DNA of 64,000 nt from Chitinophaga pinensis DSM 2588 (GTDB taxonomy: Bacteria; Bacteroidota; Bacteroidia; Chitinophagales; Chitinophagaceae), in the NCBI RefSeq assembly GCF_000024005.1, contig NC_013132.1, positions 8,550,001-8,614,000 on the forward strand. Reading direction: 5' to 3'. This document shows positions 17,978 to 27,032 of this stretch, piece after piece. The notes below the pieces were generated by a model. That model was not told the DNA's origin. It saw only the letters and a program-made list of their open reading frames with translations, and searched no databases. The position numbers and the translations under genes are program-made. Each line of letters opens with the position of its first letter. The first letter of the stretch is position 1.

Positions 17978-20728
17978 CTAAATGTTAAATGCAGTTTCGA
18001 TGATCTCCAGCTGCTCTCTTGCGTGAACTTTCGCAAAACCTGTTGCAGTAGCTGCACTTGGATTACGACTGATCACACCATAGTTGATCTGTTTCAGGTT
18101 CATCTGCAGATAAGATGCAGCACCCATGTTCAGCGGCTCTTCCTGTACCCAGAACCATGTAGCAGCTTTGTACTTCTGGTTCAGCGCCTCCAGTTGTGTA
18201 ACCGGCAGCGGATACAGTTGCTCGAGTCTTACGATGGCAACATCTTTTCTGTTTTCCTTCTGCTGTTTTTCGCTCAGATCGAAATACATCTTACCTGTAC
18301 ACAGCAATACTTTCTTCACTTTAGACGGATCATCCACAAATTCGTCATCCAGTACTTCTTTAAATCCACCCTCAGTGAATGCTGAAATAGGTGAATAAGA
18401 ACCGATATGCCTTAAATTGGCTTTCGGTGCGAAGTTAACCAACGGTTTACGGAACTGCCATGTCAGCTGACGACGCAGCGCATGGAAGAAGTTAGCCGAT
18501 GTGGTGATATTCGTGACGATCATATTGTATTCGGCACATGCCTGCAGGAATCTTTCCGGACGGGCATTGGAGTGGTCAGGTCCACCACCTTCGTAACCGT
18601 GTGGCAGTAACATGACCAGACCATTCTGTGTTGTCCATTTCTGTTCTGCACTGCTTACATACTGGTCGATCACTGTCTGGGCGCCGTTGGCGAAGTCGCC
18701 GTATTGCGCTTCCCACAGTACCAGCGTGTTCGGATTAGCCATTGCATAACCATATTCAAAACCAAGTACCGCAAATTCACTCAGCAGGGAGTTGTAAATA
18801 CGGAACTGACCTTGTTTATCCTGCAATGAACCCAGTCTGCTGTAAGTAGCGTTGGTGTTCTCGTCAAACAGGATCGCGTGACGGTGAGAGAAAGTACCTC
18901 TCTTCACGTCTTCACCGCTCATACGCACGTCTTTGCCTTCAGCCAGCAGACTTGCATACGCCAGCAGCTCACCGGTTGCCCAGTCCAGCTTACCTTCAGT
19001 CTCGAACAGTTTTATTTTATCCTGTAACAGTTTTTCCACTTTACGTAATGGCACAAATTCTTTTGGCCATTCCATCAGTTTACCGAACAGGCGTTTTACT
19101 TCTTCTTCGTTGATGGCCGTTACCGGAGACTGTTCAAAATCTTCCGGCTGAGACTTGCGCAATGCAGCCCACCATTCTTCCGGTTTCTGATAGTTGTAAG
19201 GCAGCGGATTCTGTCTTACTTCATCCAGACGCTCCTGGAGATCAGCCCAGAAGCTCTTTTCCATTTGCTTCGCCAGTTCCTGTACTTCCACTTCACCTGC
19301 CTGGAGCAGTTTCTGGGTGTACACTTCGCGCGGATTAGGATGTTTATCGATCAGTGCATACAGGCTTGGCTGGGTAAACTTAGGTTCGTCGCCTTCGTTA
19401 TGGCCATGTTTACGGTAGCACAGTAAGTCGATGAAGATATCAGAGTTGAATTCCTGTCTGTAACGGGCAGAGATCTCAGCTACTTTTACCACTGCTTCCG
19501 CATCGTCGCCATTCACATGGAATACCGGCGCCTGTACGGTTGAAGCAATACTGGTACAATAGTCGGAAGAACGGGCATCGTCAAAGTCAGTCGTGAAACC
19601 GATCTGGTTATTGATCACCAGGTGCATGGTACCACCGGTGTAGTAACCTTTCAGGTTGCTCATCTGAAGGAGCTCATATATTACACCCTGTCCTGCTACC
19701 GCGGCATCACCGTGGATCAGGATAGGCAGTATTTTATCGTAATCGCTGCCATAGATAACGTCCGCTTTACTGCGGGCAAAACCTGTTACCAACGGATCCA
19801 CCACTTCCAGGTGGGAAGGGTTTGGCAGGAGCTGCAGGTTGACTTTTTTACCAGATGGTGTTGTAACGATGGAACGGAAACCCAGGTGGTATTTCACGTC
19901 GCCGCTACCCATGGTCAGGTCTGGTACGGCATGACCTTCAAACTCATTGAAGATCTGCTCATACGTTTTACCGAGAATATTAGCCAGTACGTTCAGACGG
20001 CCACGGTGCGCCATACCAATTACTGCTTCCTGTACGCCGGCGTCAGCAGCAGTGTTGATGATAGCGTCCAGGGCAGGGATGGTGTTTTCACCACCTTCCA
20101 GACCAAAACGTTTCTGACCGATATATTTTGTGTGAAGGAATCTTTCGAACATGACACCCTGGTTCAATTTGAGCAGGATGCGTTTTTTGCTTTCCAGGGT
20201 AGTCGGCTGCTGGAAAGTGGTTTCCATTTCTTTCTGTAACCACTCGACTTTCTTCGCGTCGTTGATGTATGTGAATTCCAGTCCTACTGACGCAGCGTAT
20301 ACCTGCTTCAGACGGTTCACGATAGTTTCCAGGGAGGTCTTACCCAATCCCAGGACCTGACCGGCATAGAATTCTGTTTTCAGATCTGCCTCACCAAGGC
20401 CGTAAAAAGAAATATCCAGGTTGGCTTGCCTATCCTTCCTTTCACGGATAGGATTCGTCTTAGAGATCAGATGCCCCTTTTTACGGTAGGCCTGTATCAG
20501 TCTGTAAACATTGAGTTCCTTTGTTAACTGATCACTGCTAACCGGTAAACCGGCGCCCGCCGCTCCCGGCGCTCCTGCTTTTCCATTAACGTTATTTACC
20601 GCAAAGTCAAATCCTTCAAAAAACTTGCTCCACTCCGGGTCTACTGCGCCAGGGTCTTTACGGTAATCCTGGTATAAAGATTCAATGTAGGCAGGATGTG
20701 AGTTGGTAACAAATGAGAAGTCCTTCAT
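17978..20728 (-). CDS. sucA: 2-oxoglutarate dehydrogenase E1 component
   Basis: A 916-residue thiamine-diphosphate enzyme that decarboxylates 2-oxoglutarate and succinylates the E2 lipoyl group. The N-terminal E2-binding segment (SFVTNSHPAYIESLYQDYRKDPGAVDPEW), GMAHRGRLNVLANILGK, HGDAAVAGQGVIYE, YRKHGHNEGDEP, and LWEAQYGDFANGAQ are all present, and the length is normal. It is upstream of odhB. The third component (E3) is not in the window. Confidence 0.97.
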   Translation of the reverse strand: MKDFSFVTNSHPAYIESLYQDYRKDPGAVDPEWSKFFEGFDFAVNNVNGKAGAPGAAGAGLPVSSDQLTKELNVYRLIQAYRKKGHLISKTNPIRERKDRQANLDISFYGLGEADLKTEFYAGQVLGLGKTSLETIVNRLKQVYAASVGLEFTYINDAKKVEWLQKEMETTFQQPTTLESKKRILLKLNQGVMFERFLHTKYIGQKRFGLEGGENTIPALDAIINTAADAGVQEAVIGMAHRGRLNVLANILGKTYEQIFNEFEGHAVPDLTMGSGDVKYHLGFRSIVTTPSGKKVNLQLLPNPSHLEVVDPLVTGFARSKADVIYGSDYDKILPILIHGDAAVAGQGVIYELLQMSNLKGYYTGGTMHLVINNQIGFTTDFDDARSSDYCTSIASTVQAPVFHVNGDDAEAVVKVAEISARYRQEFNSDIFIDLLCYRKHGHNEGDEPKFTQPSLYALIDKHPNPREVYTQKLLQAGEVEVQELAKQMEKSFWADLQERLDEVRQNPLPYNYQKPEEWWAALRKSQPEDFEQSPVTAINEEEVKRLFGKLMEWPKEFVPLRKVEKLLQDKIKLFETEGKLDWATGELLAYASLLAEGKDVRMSGEDVKRGTFSHRHAILFDENTNATYSRLGSLQDKQGQFRIYNSLLSEFAVLGFEYGYAMANPNTLVLWEAQYGDFANGAQTVIDQYVSSAEQKWTTQNGLVMLLPHGYEGGGPDHSNARPERFLQACAEYNMIVTNITTSANFFHALRRQLTWQFRKPLVNFAPKANLRHIGSYSPISAFTEGGFKEVLDDEFVDDPSKVKKVLLCTGKMYFDLSEKQQKENRKDVAIVRLEQLYPLPVTQLEALNQKYKAATWFWVQEEPLNMGAASYLQMNLKQINYGVISRNPSAATATGFAKVHAREQLEIIETAFNI

Positions 20729-21044
20729 TTACAACGAGTTTTGCTAAAGCTTCGATTCAAATTGCTATTCTGTTGAATGCCCCTTATATAATATATGGGA
20801 TTGCAAATATCGTTGCTTTTTTGTGAAAGAAAAACGGAAAAATCGGGAAGGTTTAAAGCTTAATCCGAAACACTTAAACTGCAATTCTTATATTAACCGC
20901 TTTTTACCTGATTTTAACGACTTTTAATTAAATTTGCAGGCACTCAGCAAGGGATATGATCAAATATTCAGGGTAACTTCCTTTTTATTTGTTTTCTATA
21001 GAAGTAATTCCTACCTTTGCCGTCCGAAACTTGAAATTTAAACA
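20729..21044. promoter_or_regulatory. Divergent sucA/rpsT intergenic region
   Basis: A 316-bp region without coding signal. Besides the rpsT promoter, a second plus-strand TAnnTTTG match (TAAATTTG, 20929-20936) lies about 110 bp upstream of rpsT and might start a longer leader or a small RNA. I saw no clear sucA promoter. Confidence 0.5.
20988..21019 (+). promoter_or_regulatory. Promoter of rpsT
   Basis: TTTG at 20988-20991 and TACCTTTG at 21012-21019, 20 bp apart, fit the Bacteroidota -33/-7 promoter. Transcription would start near 21026. Confidence 0.75.
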
Positions 21045-21299
21045 ATGGCAAACCATAAAGCAACGAAAAAAGACGTACGTCAGAGCAAAAAACGGAATGA
21101 GCGTAACCGTTATTACGGTAAAACTACCCGTAACGCTATCCGTGATCTGAAGAAATTGACTGAAAAGGCGGCTGCTGACGAGAAGTTGTCTGACGTGATC
21201 TCTATGATCGACAAGTTGGCTAAACGTAATGTTATTCACAAAAACAAAGCGGCTAACCTGAAGAGCAAACTTTCTAAGAAAGTAAACACTATCGCGTAA
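21045..21299 (+). CDS. rpsT: 30S ribosomal protein S20
   Basis: An 84-residue, strongly basic ribosomal protein that binds 16S rRNA. MANHKATKKDVRQSKKRNERNR and the helical AIRDLKKLTEKAAADEK and DKLAKRNVIHKNKAANLKSKLSKKV segments are the S20 pattern. Monocistronic, with its own promoter and terminator. Confidence 0.97.
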   Translation: MANHKATKKDVRQSKKRNERNRYYGKTTRNAIRDLKKLTEKAAADEKLSDVISMIDKLAKRNVIHKNKAANLKSKLSKKVNTIA

Positions 21300-21331
21300 G
21301 CGCTTTAGTCCGAAAATAATTGATACAACAG

Positions 21332-21360
21332 GCTCTTCCTGCAACCAGGAAGGGCTTTTT
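21332..21360 (+). terminator. rpsT terminator
   Basis: GCTCTTCCTG pairs with CAGGAAGGGC (one G-T pair, 4-base loop) and is followed by TTTTT. Confidence 0.85.
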
Positions 21361-21790
21361 GTTGTCTATACCTTAGCAATCTGAAGAGATTGCTGCCAGT
21401 GGTGAGCTGTATGCCAGCAAAGGAACCTTATCCCGTTGTTGGTATATGCCCACAGCGTTATACAGTTGCTGTCCGGCATTCTAACTCTCAATCAGTTAGC
21501 TGCATCAAGCCGGTATCTGGTGCATCTCTGCGCTATCATTCTTCAATAGATGATTCCCGGACGACTCCTATCCCCACGCTCCATCCATTGATATGTATTT
21601 TAATTATTACACTAAGTGACAGATATTTAGAAGATGTCTGGCTTGATGATTATCAATAAGATATCTGCGTCAGGTCTACCTTATCTCCATCTCATCTTCA
21701 TCCCTGCTACTCCCCTGGCACCTGTATTCCCCTGACAATCAATTGATAGACGGCTGTACATCAATATACTCACCCCTTATCATTATCACT

Positions 21791-21911
21791 GTTCCACGAA
21801 GGTTCCACAGTTGTTTCACAAAATGTTCCACAACCATACCATCAGTGTTCCACACAGGCACAACAATAGTTTCGCGGTCGTTCCACGTTTGTTCCACAAG
21901 GTTCCACGAAA
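21791..21911 (+). repeat. 11-bp-period array of GTTCCACnnnn
   Basis: Seven exact GTTCCAC copies start at 21791, 21802, 21825, 21847, 21880, 21891 and 21901, with variants GTTTCAC at 21813 and GTTTCGC at 21869. Successive starts differ by 11, 11, 12, 22, 22, 11, 11 and 10 bp, so about eleven units fit one 11-bp register with two badly decayed. An 11-bp unit shifts reading frame, so it is not a coding repeat. Confidence 0.85.
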
Positions 21912-22273
21912 AATATATAAAATCTGTTTTTGCAAATCCAGATAACACGATTCATTTGCCAAGATTTCCCGGAAGCATTCATCACAGCTCCCAAAGCTCG
22001 ACTTACCCATAGGACCAATAACTACATAAAGCAATAATTAACAATGTTTTATCTATCACAACGGACCATTTCTGACCATATTACCTAAACCTTTCCACAA
22101 CTTCCTCCTTTTTACCTGTCATTTCCCTAATTTAGTACCTGGCTCCGGCATAGATACTCCCTATATACTCCGTGTATAGTTCGTGTCTGGCCTAAATTTC
22201 AATCCAATAAGGGGCATTTGCGCCAAACACTCCGGAAGTTTCCTTTTTCATCTTCATACTGATGCCGTTCCAG

Positions 22274-22335
22274 TATTCATTATCCTACGTTAATCCTACG
22301 TTCGGGAACGTAAGATTAACGTAGGATAATGAATA
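22274..22335. repeat. 62-bp near-perfect inverted repeat
   Basis: Arms 22274-22303 and 22306-22335 pair over 30 bp with one mismatch and a 2-base centre. It contains CCTACGTTAATC and its complement. There is no U-run on either strand, so it is not a normal terminator. Confidence 0.85.
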
Positions 22336-22496
22336 TTAAACCGACATCAAAACCTTGCTTTACAAGCCAAAAAATCCGTTTTTTTACGCTTTCTTTCTTC
22401 ATCACTATAAAATAACTTTACTTACTGGTTGAAACTCAGTCAATCATTCCGTGAATATTATTAATTAACTAAAATCACAATACGTATCTTATTTAG

Positions 22497-24230
22497 ATGA
22501 AAAAACTCTTCCATATCGCCGTAATCATCTGTTGCTGCTACTCCGCTGCCGCACAGCACATGACCACCCGTTTTGAAAAAACACGGGGACAGGAAACGGC
22601 CACCTATGCAGAATGTATCGCCTACTATCAACAGCTCGATAAACGTTTTCCACAGATCCTGGTGAAGGAAATGGGAAATACAGATGCCGGTCTGCCATTA
22701 CACCTGGTCATCTACTCTCCTTCCAAAGATTTCAATTTTACCAGCCTTCGTCAGAAAAACAAGCGTATTATACTGGTTAACAATGGTATTCACTCCGGCG
22801 AACCAGACGGTATTGACGCATCCATGATGTTGCTGCGCGACCTGGCGCTTGGTAAAAAGAAACTGCCGGACAACATCGTGCTGGCGGTTATCCCCGTGTA
22901 TAACATCGGCGGCGCCCTGAACCGCAGCACCGATTACCGGGTGGACCAGAATGGTCCCGCTGCTTTCGGCTCCCGTGGGAATGCCCGTAACTATGACCTG
23001 AACCGCGACTTTATAAAAGCCGACTCCCGCAACGCCCGCTCTTTCCAGCAGATCTATCAGCTGACGGATCCGGACGTCTTTATTGACAACCACGTCAGCA
23101 ACGGAGCCGACTACCAGCATATTATGACGCTCTTATCCACAGAGCATAATAAAATGGGCGGCGCCATGGGCAATTTCCTGCACAAGGAATTTGAACCCGG
23201 CATCTACCGGCTCATGAAAGAAAAAGGATATGACCTGGTTCCCTACGTCAACCACTTTGGTGAGACACCGGAAAACGGATGGATCACGTATGCGGATGGT
23301 CCGCGTTATTCCAGCGGCTACACCACCCTTTTCCACACCTTCGGTTTCGTGCCCGAAACACATATGCTGAAACCTTATCCGCAAAGGGTACAGGCTACCT
23401 ACGCCCTGATGGAATCGTTCATCAGCTTCGTCAGCCAGCACAGCGAAGAAATCAAAACCCTGCGCGCACAAACAAAAGAGCAGGAAAAAACACAGGAACG
23501 TTTTCCCCTGGAGTGGAATGTGGATACCACACACTACAGCATGATCAACTTCAAAGGATATGCAGCCATACACAAACCCAGCGAAATCTCCGGAGAACCC
23601 CGCCTGTTTTACGATCGTAGCAAGCCTTTTGAAAAACAGGTAAAGTTCTATGACAACGTAGTAGCGGGTAACTTCGTGCAGAAACCAACCGCCTATATCA
23701 TCCCGCAAGGCTGGTGGAACGTAGTGGATCTCCTGAAAAATAACGCCGTACTAATGCGACGTCTTTCACAGGATACCACCCTCCTGGTAGAAACGTATCA
23801 TATCGCCGACTACAAAACAGCACAACGTCCTTATGAAGGTCATTACCTGCATAACAGCGTAAAGCTGACTGTTACGCAGGACAGTATCCACTTCCGCAAA
23901 GGAGATTATTACATCCCGATGAACCAGGTAGCCAACCGTTACCTGATGGAGACACTGGAACCAACTGGTGGCGATTCTTTCTTTGCATGGAACTTCTTCG
24001 ATCCGATCCTGGCACGTAAAGAAGGCTATTCGCCTTATGTGTTTGAAGATATCGCAGCAGCCTATCTGCAATCCAATCCTGCATTACAGGAAGAGATGAA
24101 ACAAAAAAGAGCGGCAGACAGCACTTTCGCTAAAAGCGGAGAAGCACAATTGAGATATGTATATGAACATTCTCCGTATGCAGAACCAGGATATATGAGA
24201 TACCCGGTGTTTAGAATAATTAGGAATTAG
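22497..24230 (+). CDS. M14-family zinc carboxypeptidase, secreted
   Basis: A 577-residue exported metallopeptidase. The signal peptide is MKKLFHIAVIICCCYSAAAQ. The M14 zinc ligands can be placed at His99 and Glu102 (NNGIHSGEPDG) and His199 (FIDNHVSNG); Glu287 in FVPETHM is a candidate catalytic glutamate. The C-terminal half (about 330-577) is an extra domain typical of the large Bacteroidota members. The substrate cannot be told. The last codons and the stop (ATT AGG AAT TAG) are part of the AATTAGG repeat that follows. Confidence 0.85.
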   Translation: MKKLFHIAVIICCCYSAAAQHMTTRFEKTRGQETATYAECIAYYQQLDKRFPQILVKEMGNTDAGLPLHLVIYSPSKDFNFTSLRQKNKRIILVNNGIHSGEPDGIDASMMLLRDLALGKKKLPDNIVLAVIPVYNIGGALNRSTDYRVDQNGPAAFGSRGNARNYDLNRDFIKADSRNARSFQQIYQLTDPDVFIDNHVSNGADYQHIMTLLSTEHNKMGGAMGNFLHKEFEPGIYRLMKEKGYDLVPYVNHFGETPENGWITYADGPRYSSGYTTLFHTFGFVPETHMLKPYPQRVQATYALMESFISFVSQHSEEIKTLRAQTKEQEKTQERFPLEWNVDTTHYSMINFKGYAAIHKPSEISGEPRLFYDRSKPFEKQVKFYDNVVAGNFVQKPTAYIIPQGWWNVVDLLKNNAVLMRRLSQDTTLLVETYHIADYKTAQRPYEGHYLHNSVKLTVTQDSIHFRKGDYYIPMNQVANRYLMETLEPTGGDSFFAWNFFDPILARKEGYSPYVFEDIAAAYLQSNPALQEEMKQKRAADSTFAKSGEAQLRYVYEHSPYAEPGYMRYPVFRIIRN

Positions 24231-24242
24231 GAATTAGGAATT
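24218..24242 (+). repeat. AATTAGG heptads (locus B, left arm)
   Basis: Three AATTAGG units plus AATT. The peptidase stop codon (24228-24230) is formed by the repeat. Confidence 0.85.
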
Positions 24243-24261
24243 TATTTATCAATAAACTTTA

Positions 24262-24308
24262 TATACAACAAGAGGCGCCCACTTAATATGGACGCCTCTT
24301 GTTGTATA
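24262..24308. terminator. Bidirectional terminator between convergent genes
   Basis: TATACAACAAGAGGCG and its complement form a 16-bp perfect stem around a 15-base loop. It serves the M14 peptidase gene and the end of the Dar cluster. Confidence 0.85.
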
Positions 24309-24330
24309 GCAGCTACTGTAATCTCCAATG

Positions 24331-24362
24331 AATTCCTAATTCGTAATTCCTAATTCCTAATT
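24331..24362 (-). repeat. AATTAGG heptads (locus B, right arm, inverted)
   Basis: On the minus strand: AATTAGG, AATTAGG, AATTACG, AATTAGG, AATT. The first unit supplies the stop codon TAG (24357-24359) of the chain-length-factor-like gene. Confidence 0.85.
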
Positions 24363-25421
24363 AACTTTATGCAGCAACATAAAGCTATGCTGCTCTCCAA
24401 AGAAATGATTGTAAATAAGCACATGCTTCAATCTCCGTGGTTGTTCTTTTAACATCGGAAACCATTGTACCGGCACCTGTTGCCGCTTCAGTATAGAAGC
24501 GCCCATCCATAATGCAAAAGCACTTGCCGTTTCATAATCTCCGCAGAGATGTTTGAATGGTAATTGCGTCTGCAAAGCATAACTGTTCAATACATCATAA
24601 TAATGCAGGTGATTGCTGTCAGCGTTTGCACCACTCAGTACTATATCTATATCCTCTGCCTGTAATCCATGCTGCTTCAGGAATTGCCCCAACGCTGTAT
24701 GCAGCTTTTCAGGAGATGGTTTGTATAACATCTGCAAACCGCCTAATTGTGCATAACTCTGTTCCCTGGCCTCCGGGGCCAGTAAGAAGAATGCTGCACC
24801 TTCACCGGAAATCGTACCGGGAGAAACATGGCCGTATAATGTATCATTGGAAATCGTTTCCTTCTTCCAATGTCCTATTCTTCCTTTTATGAAAAAATGC
24901 TCCGTTGTGATTTCATCGAATGCGCCTGCCAGTACGTCCGGTTTACCTTCAGACAATAACAGCATACTGTCCAGCAACGCATGTTCAAAAGAGAAGCCAC
25001 GATGTACAAATGTATTGTTGTACTGTGTGCATTTCTGTTGTAATGCGATCAATCCGTTTACTGCATTGTAGGTAGACTGAATGAAAGGCGTCGGATTCAA
25101 TGCACGTTCTTCGAAGTCGCGTATTTCTTTGATGAAACGCTCTGTATCCTGCAAACTTCCTTTACCGGTACCGGTCACGATAGCACCGGGGACAGCGACA
25201 CCGCTTTCCTGTAAACATTTCAGGGAAGCGGTCAATCCCATTTTCAATACACGCGTCATACGACGCAGACTATTAGGAGCTATAAATGCACGGTAATCCG
25301 GTTCCACACAGGAAAGCATATTCCCCTGGGTCACGGCCATCGGCTGCGACAGCAGATCTCCATCAAACGTATGCTGGGGAGAAATTGCAGCCATTCCTTG
25401 TATGTAACACTTACCCTTCAT
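24357..25421 (-). CDS. Ketosynthase-like protein without catalytic residues (chain-length-factor-like)
   Basis: A 354-residue thiolase-fold protein related to beta-ketoacyl-ACP synthases. Aligned with its active neighbour, the nucleophilic elbow TACSSS is replaced by HRGFSF around residue 142, the HGT motif by a GANADS segment, and GHT by GDYETAS, so all three catalytic residues are gone. This is the pattern of chain-length factors that pair with an active ketosynthase in polyketide and aryl-polyene systems. Its start overlaps the end of the active ketosynthase gene by 11 bp, which suggests equimolar, coupled synthesis of a heterodimer. The product it helps to make is inferred from neighbours only. 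Confidence 0.8.
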   Translation of the reverse strand: MKGKCYIQGMAAISPQHTFDGDLLSQPMAVTQGNMLSCVEPDYRAFIAPNSLRRMTRVLKMGLTASLKCLQESGVAVPGAIVTGTGKGSLQDTERFIKEIRDFEERALNPTPFIQSTYNAVNGLIALQQKCTQYNNTFVHRGFSFEHALLDSMLLLSEGKPDVLAGAFDEITTEHFFIKGRIGHWKKETISNDTLYGHVSPGTISGEGAAFFLLAPEAREQSYAQLGGLQMLYKPSPEKLHTALGQFLKQHGLQAEDIDIVLSGANADSNHLHYYDVLNSYALQTQLPFKHLCGDYETASAFALWMGASILKRQQVPVQWFPMLKEQPRRLKHVLIYNHFFGEQHSFMLLHKVN

Positions 25422-26625
25422 ATTTACTGATCAGCAGGGAGGCATTGTTGCCACCAAAACCGAATGAGTTGGATAACACATGACGCACCGGATAATCTTC
25501 CAGCAGACTGGTTTCCGGTGTGATGTATAATTCCTCCATTTTATCTTTGAAATGGAGATTAGGAAATATTAACTGATGCTGGATAGCCAGTACGGAATAG
25601 ATGGCTTCTATACCGCCGGCTGCGGCCAGTGTATGACCGGTAAAAGGTTTCGTACTGCTGAACTTAGGGGGCTGCTCTCCGAATAAACGTTGTAAAGCCA
25701 TGCCTTCTGCCACATCATTACTGAGGGTAGCAGTGCCGTGTACATTTACATACTGAATATCCGCAGGTACACATCCGCCCATTTCCATCGCACTTTTCAT
25801 AGCCGCATAGGCGCCATCCCCTTCGGGAGAAGGAGCGGTAGGATGGAAGGCTTCATTGGTGTTGGCATAACCATCTAATGCGGCCAGGATTGTTGCGTTG
25901 CGCTCTTTTACCAGCGACTCGCTTTCCAATACAAGATAGGCGGCTCCTTCACCCAGATTCAGTCCGTTACGGTCCTGATCAAAAGGCATACAGGGGCGCT
26001 TATCAATATTTTTAAGTGAATTGAAACCATTGAGGGTAAAACGGGTCAGCGCTTCCGTACCACCGCAGATTACGCGGCGCGCCATACCAGCTTTGATCAG
26101 TCTGGCGCCATACATCAATGCATTCGCAGAAGATGAACAGGCCGTGCTGATCGTGGCTATATGCCCTTCTATGCCCACAGTATCCGCAATACGCTGGGTA
26201 CAATCGGCACAGTCGAGGGTATCGATAAATCTGATGAAATCTCCTGTCTTGGCGGGATCAGCAATATCAAAATAAACATTCTCGGTATCACACATGCCAC
26301 CTACGGTAGATGCGTTGATAAAACCGGTCAGTTCATCCTGTACATGGGTAATACCTGCATTCCGTAAAGCTTCCTGCATCGCAATCAGTCCCAGTAACGC
26401 GGTACGGGTATAGCCTTCTTTTCCGGCTACGCCTGCCATTTCACTGAGTTCCGGCGTGGTATGCTTTACCTCTGCTACGGGTAGTACGTCTTTATAAATA
26501 GTAGTCAGCTGCCTGGTGTAATCCAGACCGCTCTGTTGCGCACGCAGACTACGAAGATTGCCGGCAACATCATCACCTATGGCGGTGATCATTCCTATTC
26601 CTGTTATAAACACACGTTCCGCCAT
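25411..26625 (-). CDS. Beta-ketoacyl-ACP synthase (FabF-like, catalytic partner)
   Basis: A 404-residue KAS I/II-type condensing enzyme with an intact triad: Cys163 in STACSSS, His296 in VNVHGTAT and His331 in FTGHTLAAAGG; the glycine-rich NSFGFGGNN is at the C-terminus. It would extend an acyl chain carried by the ACP encoded 12 bp upstream. The 11-bp overlap with the next gene, a ketosynthase lacking its catalytic residues, indicates a KS/CLF pair. Confidence 0.9.
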   Translation of the reverse strand: MAERVFITGIGMITAIGDDVAGNLRSLRAQQSGLDYTRQLTTIYKDVLPVAEVKHTTPELSEMAGVAGKEGYTRTALLGLIAMQEALRNAGITHVQDELTGFINASTVGGMCDTENVYFDIADPAKTGDFIRFIDTLDCADCTQRIADTVGIEGHIATISTACSSSANALMYGARLIKAGMARRVICGGTEALTRFTLNGFNSLKNIDKRPCMPFDQDRNGLNLGEGAAYLVLESESLVKERNATILAALDGYANTNEAFHPTAPSPEGDGAYAAMKSAMEMGGCVPADIQYVNVHGTATLSNDVAEGMALQRLFGEQPPKFSSTKPFTGHTLAAAGGIEAIYSVLAIQHQLIFPNLHFKDKMEELYITPETSLLEDYPVRHVLSNSFGFGGNNASLLISKYEG

Positions 26626-26637
26626 GCCGGGTACTGC

Positions 26638-26895
26638 TTACGCAGGTTGTTTGGATTGGATGAATTCTGCCATGGATTGTACAGACTGCAAAATCTTTCT
26701 TCCTTCACGTGGATCTTCAACTTTAATCTGATAATATCTTTCCAGTAATACCATCAGTTCCAGGGAATCAATGCTGTCGAGTCCCAGACCATCGCCAAAC
26801 AGCGGCGCATTATCATCAATGTCTTCAGGACGGGTATCCTGCAGGTTCAACGCCTCGATAATCTGAACTTTCAATTTTTGTTTTAACTCTTCCAT
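26638..26895 (-). CDS. Acyl carrier protein
   Basis: An 85-residue acidic helical protein with the phosphopantetheine site GLDSIDSLEL (Ser41). It lies directly upstream of the KS/CLF pair in a specialised cluster and so is probably a dedicated carrier protein rather than the housekeeping AcpP. Confidence 0.92.
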   Translation of the reverse strand: MEELKQKLKVQIIEALNLQDTRPEDIDDNAPLFGDGLGLDSIDSLELMVLLERYYQIKVEDPREGRKILQSVQSMAEFIQSKQPA

Positions 26896-27032
26896 AGTTT
26901 GTTGCAGGTTTATACTTCCATCTTATTTTCAGGAAGCCCGGGCCTCCATGAGCAATTTTTTTGCCAGGGTAGCCGTAAAAATACAGTTTTACCGTCAATA
27001 GTCAATGTGTGGCTTACGCACACATCGTTTCA

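Larger units (their letters stand above)
21361..22496. other. 1.1-kb gap without a convincing gene
   Basis: Open frames here are short, with unconvincing composition. The gap holds a small hairpin (21375-21394, AGCAATCT/AGATTGCT), an 11-bp-period repeat array (21791-21911) and a 62-bp inverted repeat (22274-22335). The last 80 bp presumably contain the promoter of the peptidase gene; TAACTTTA near 22412 is the best -7-like match. Confidence 0.6.

Noticed and set aside
21390..21659. 89-codon open frame in the 1.1-kb gap
   Set aside because: No recognisable motif, no promoter and composition unlike protein; treated as non-coding.
21791..21911. parS centromere-like site
   Set aside because: parS is an inverted repeat of TGTTnCAC; all copies here are direct and no parA/parB or dnaA gene is near.
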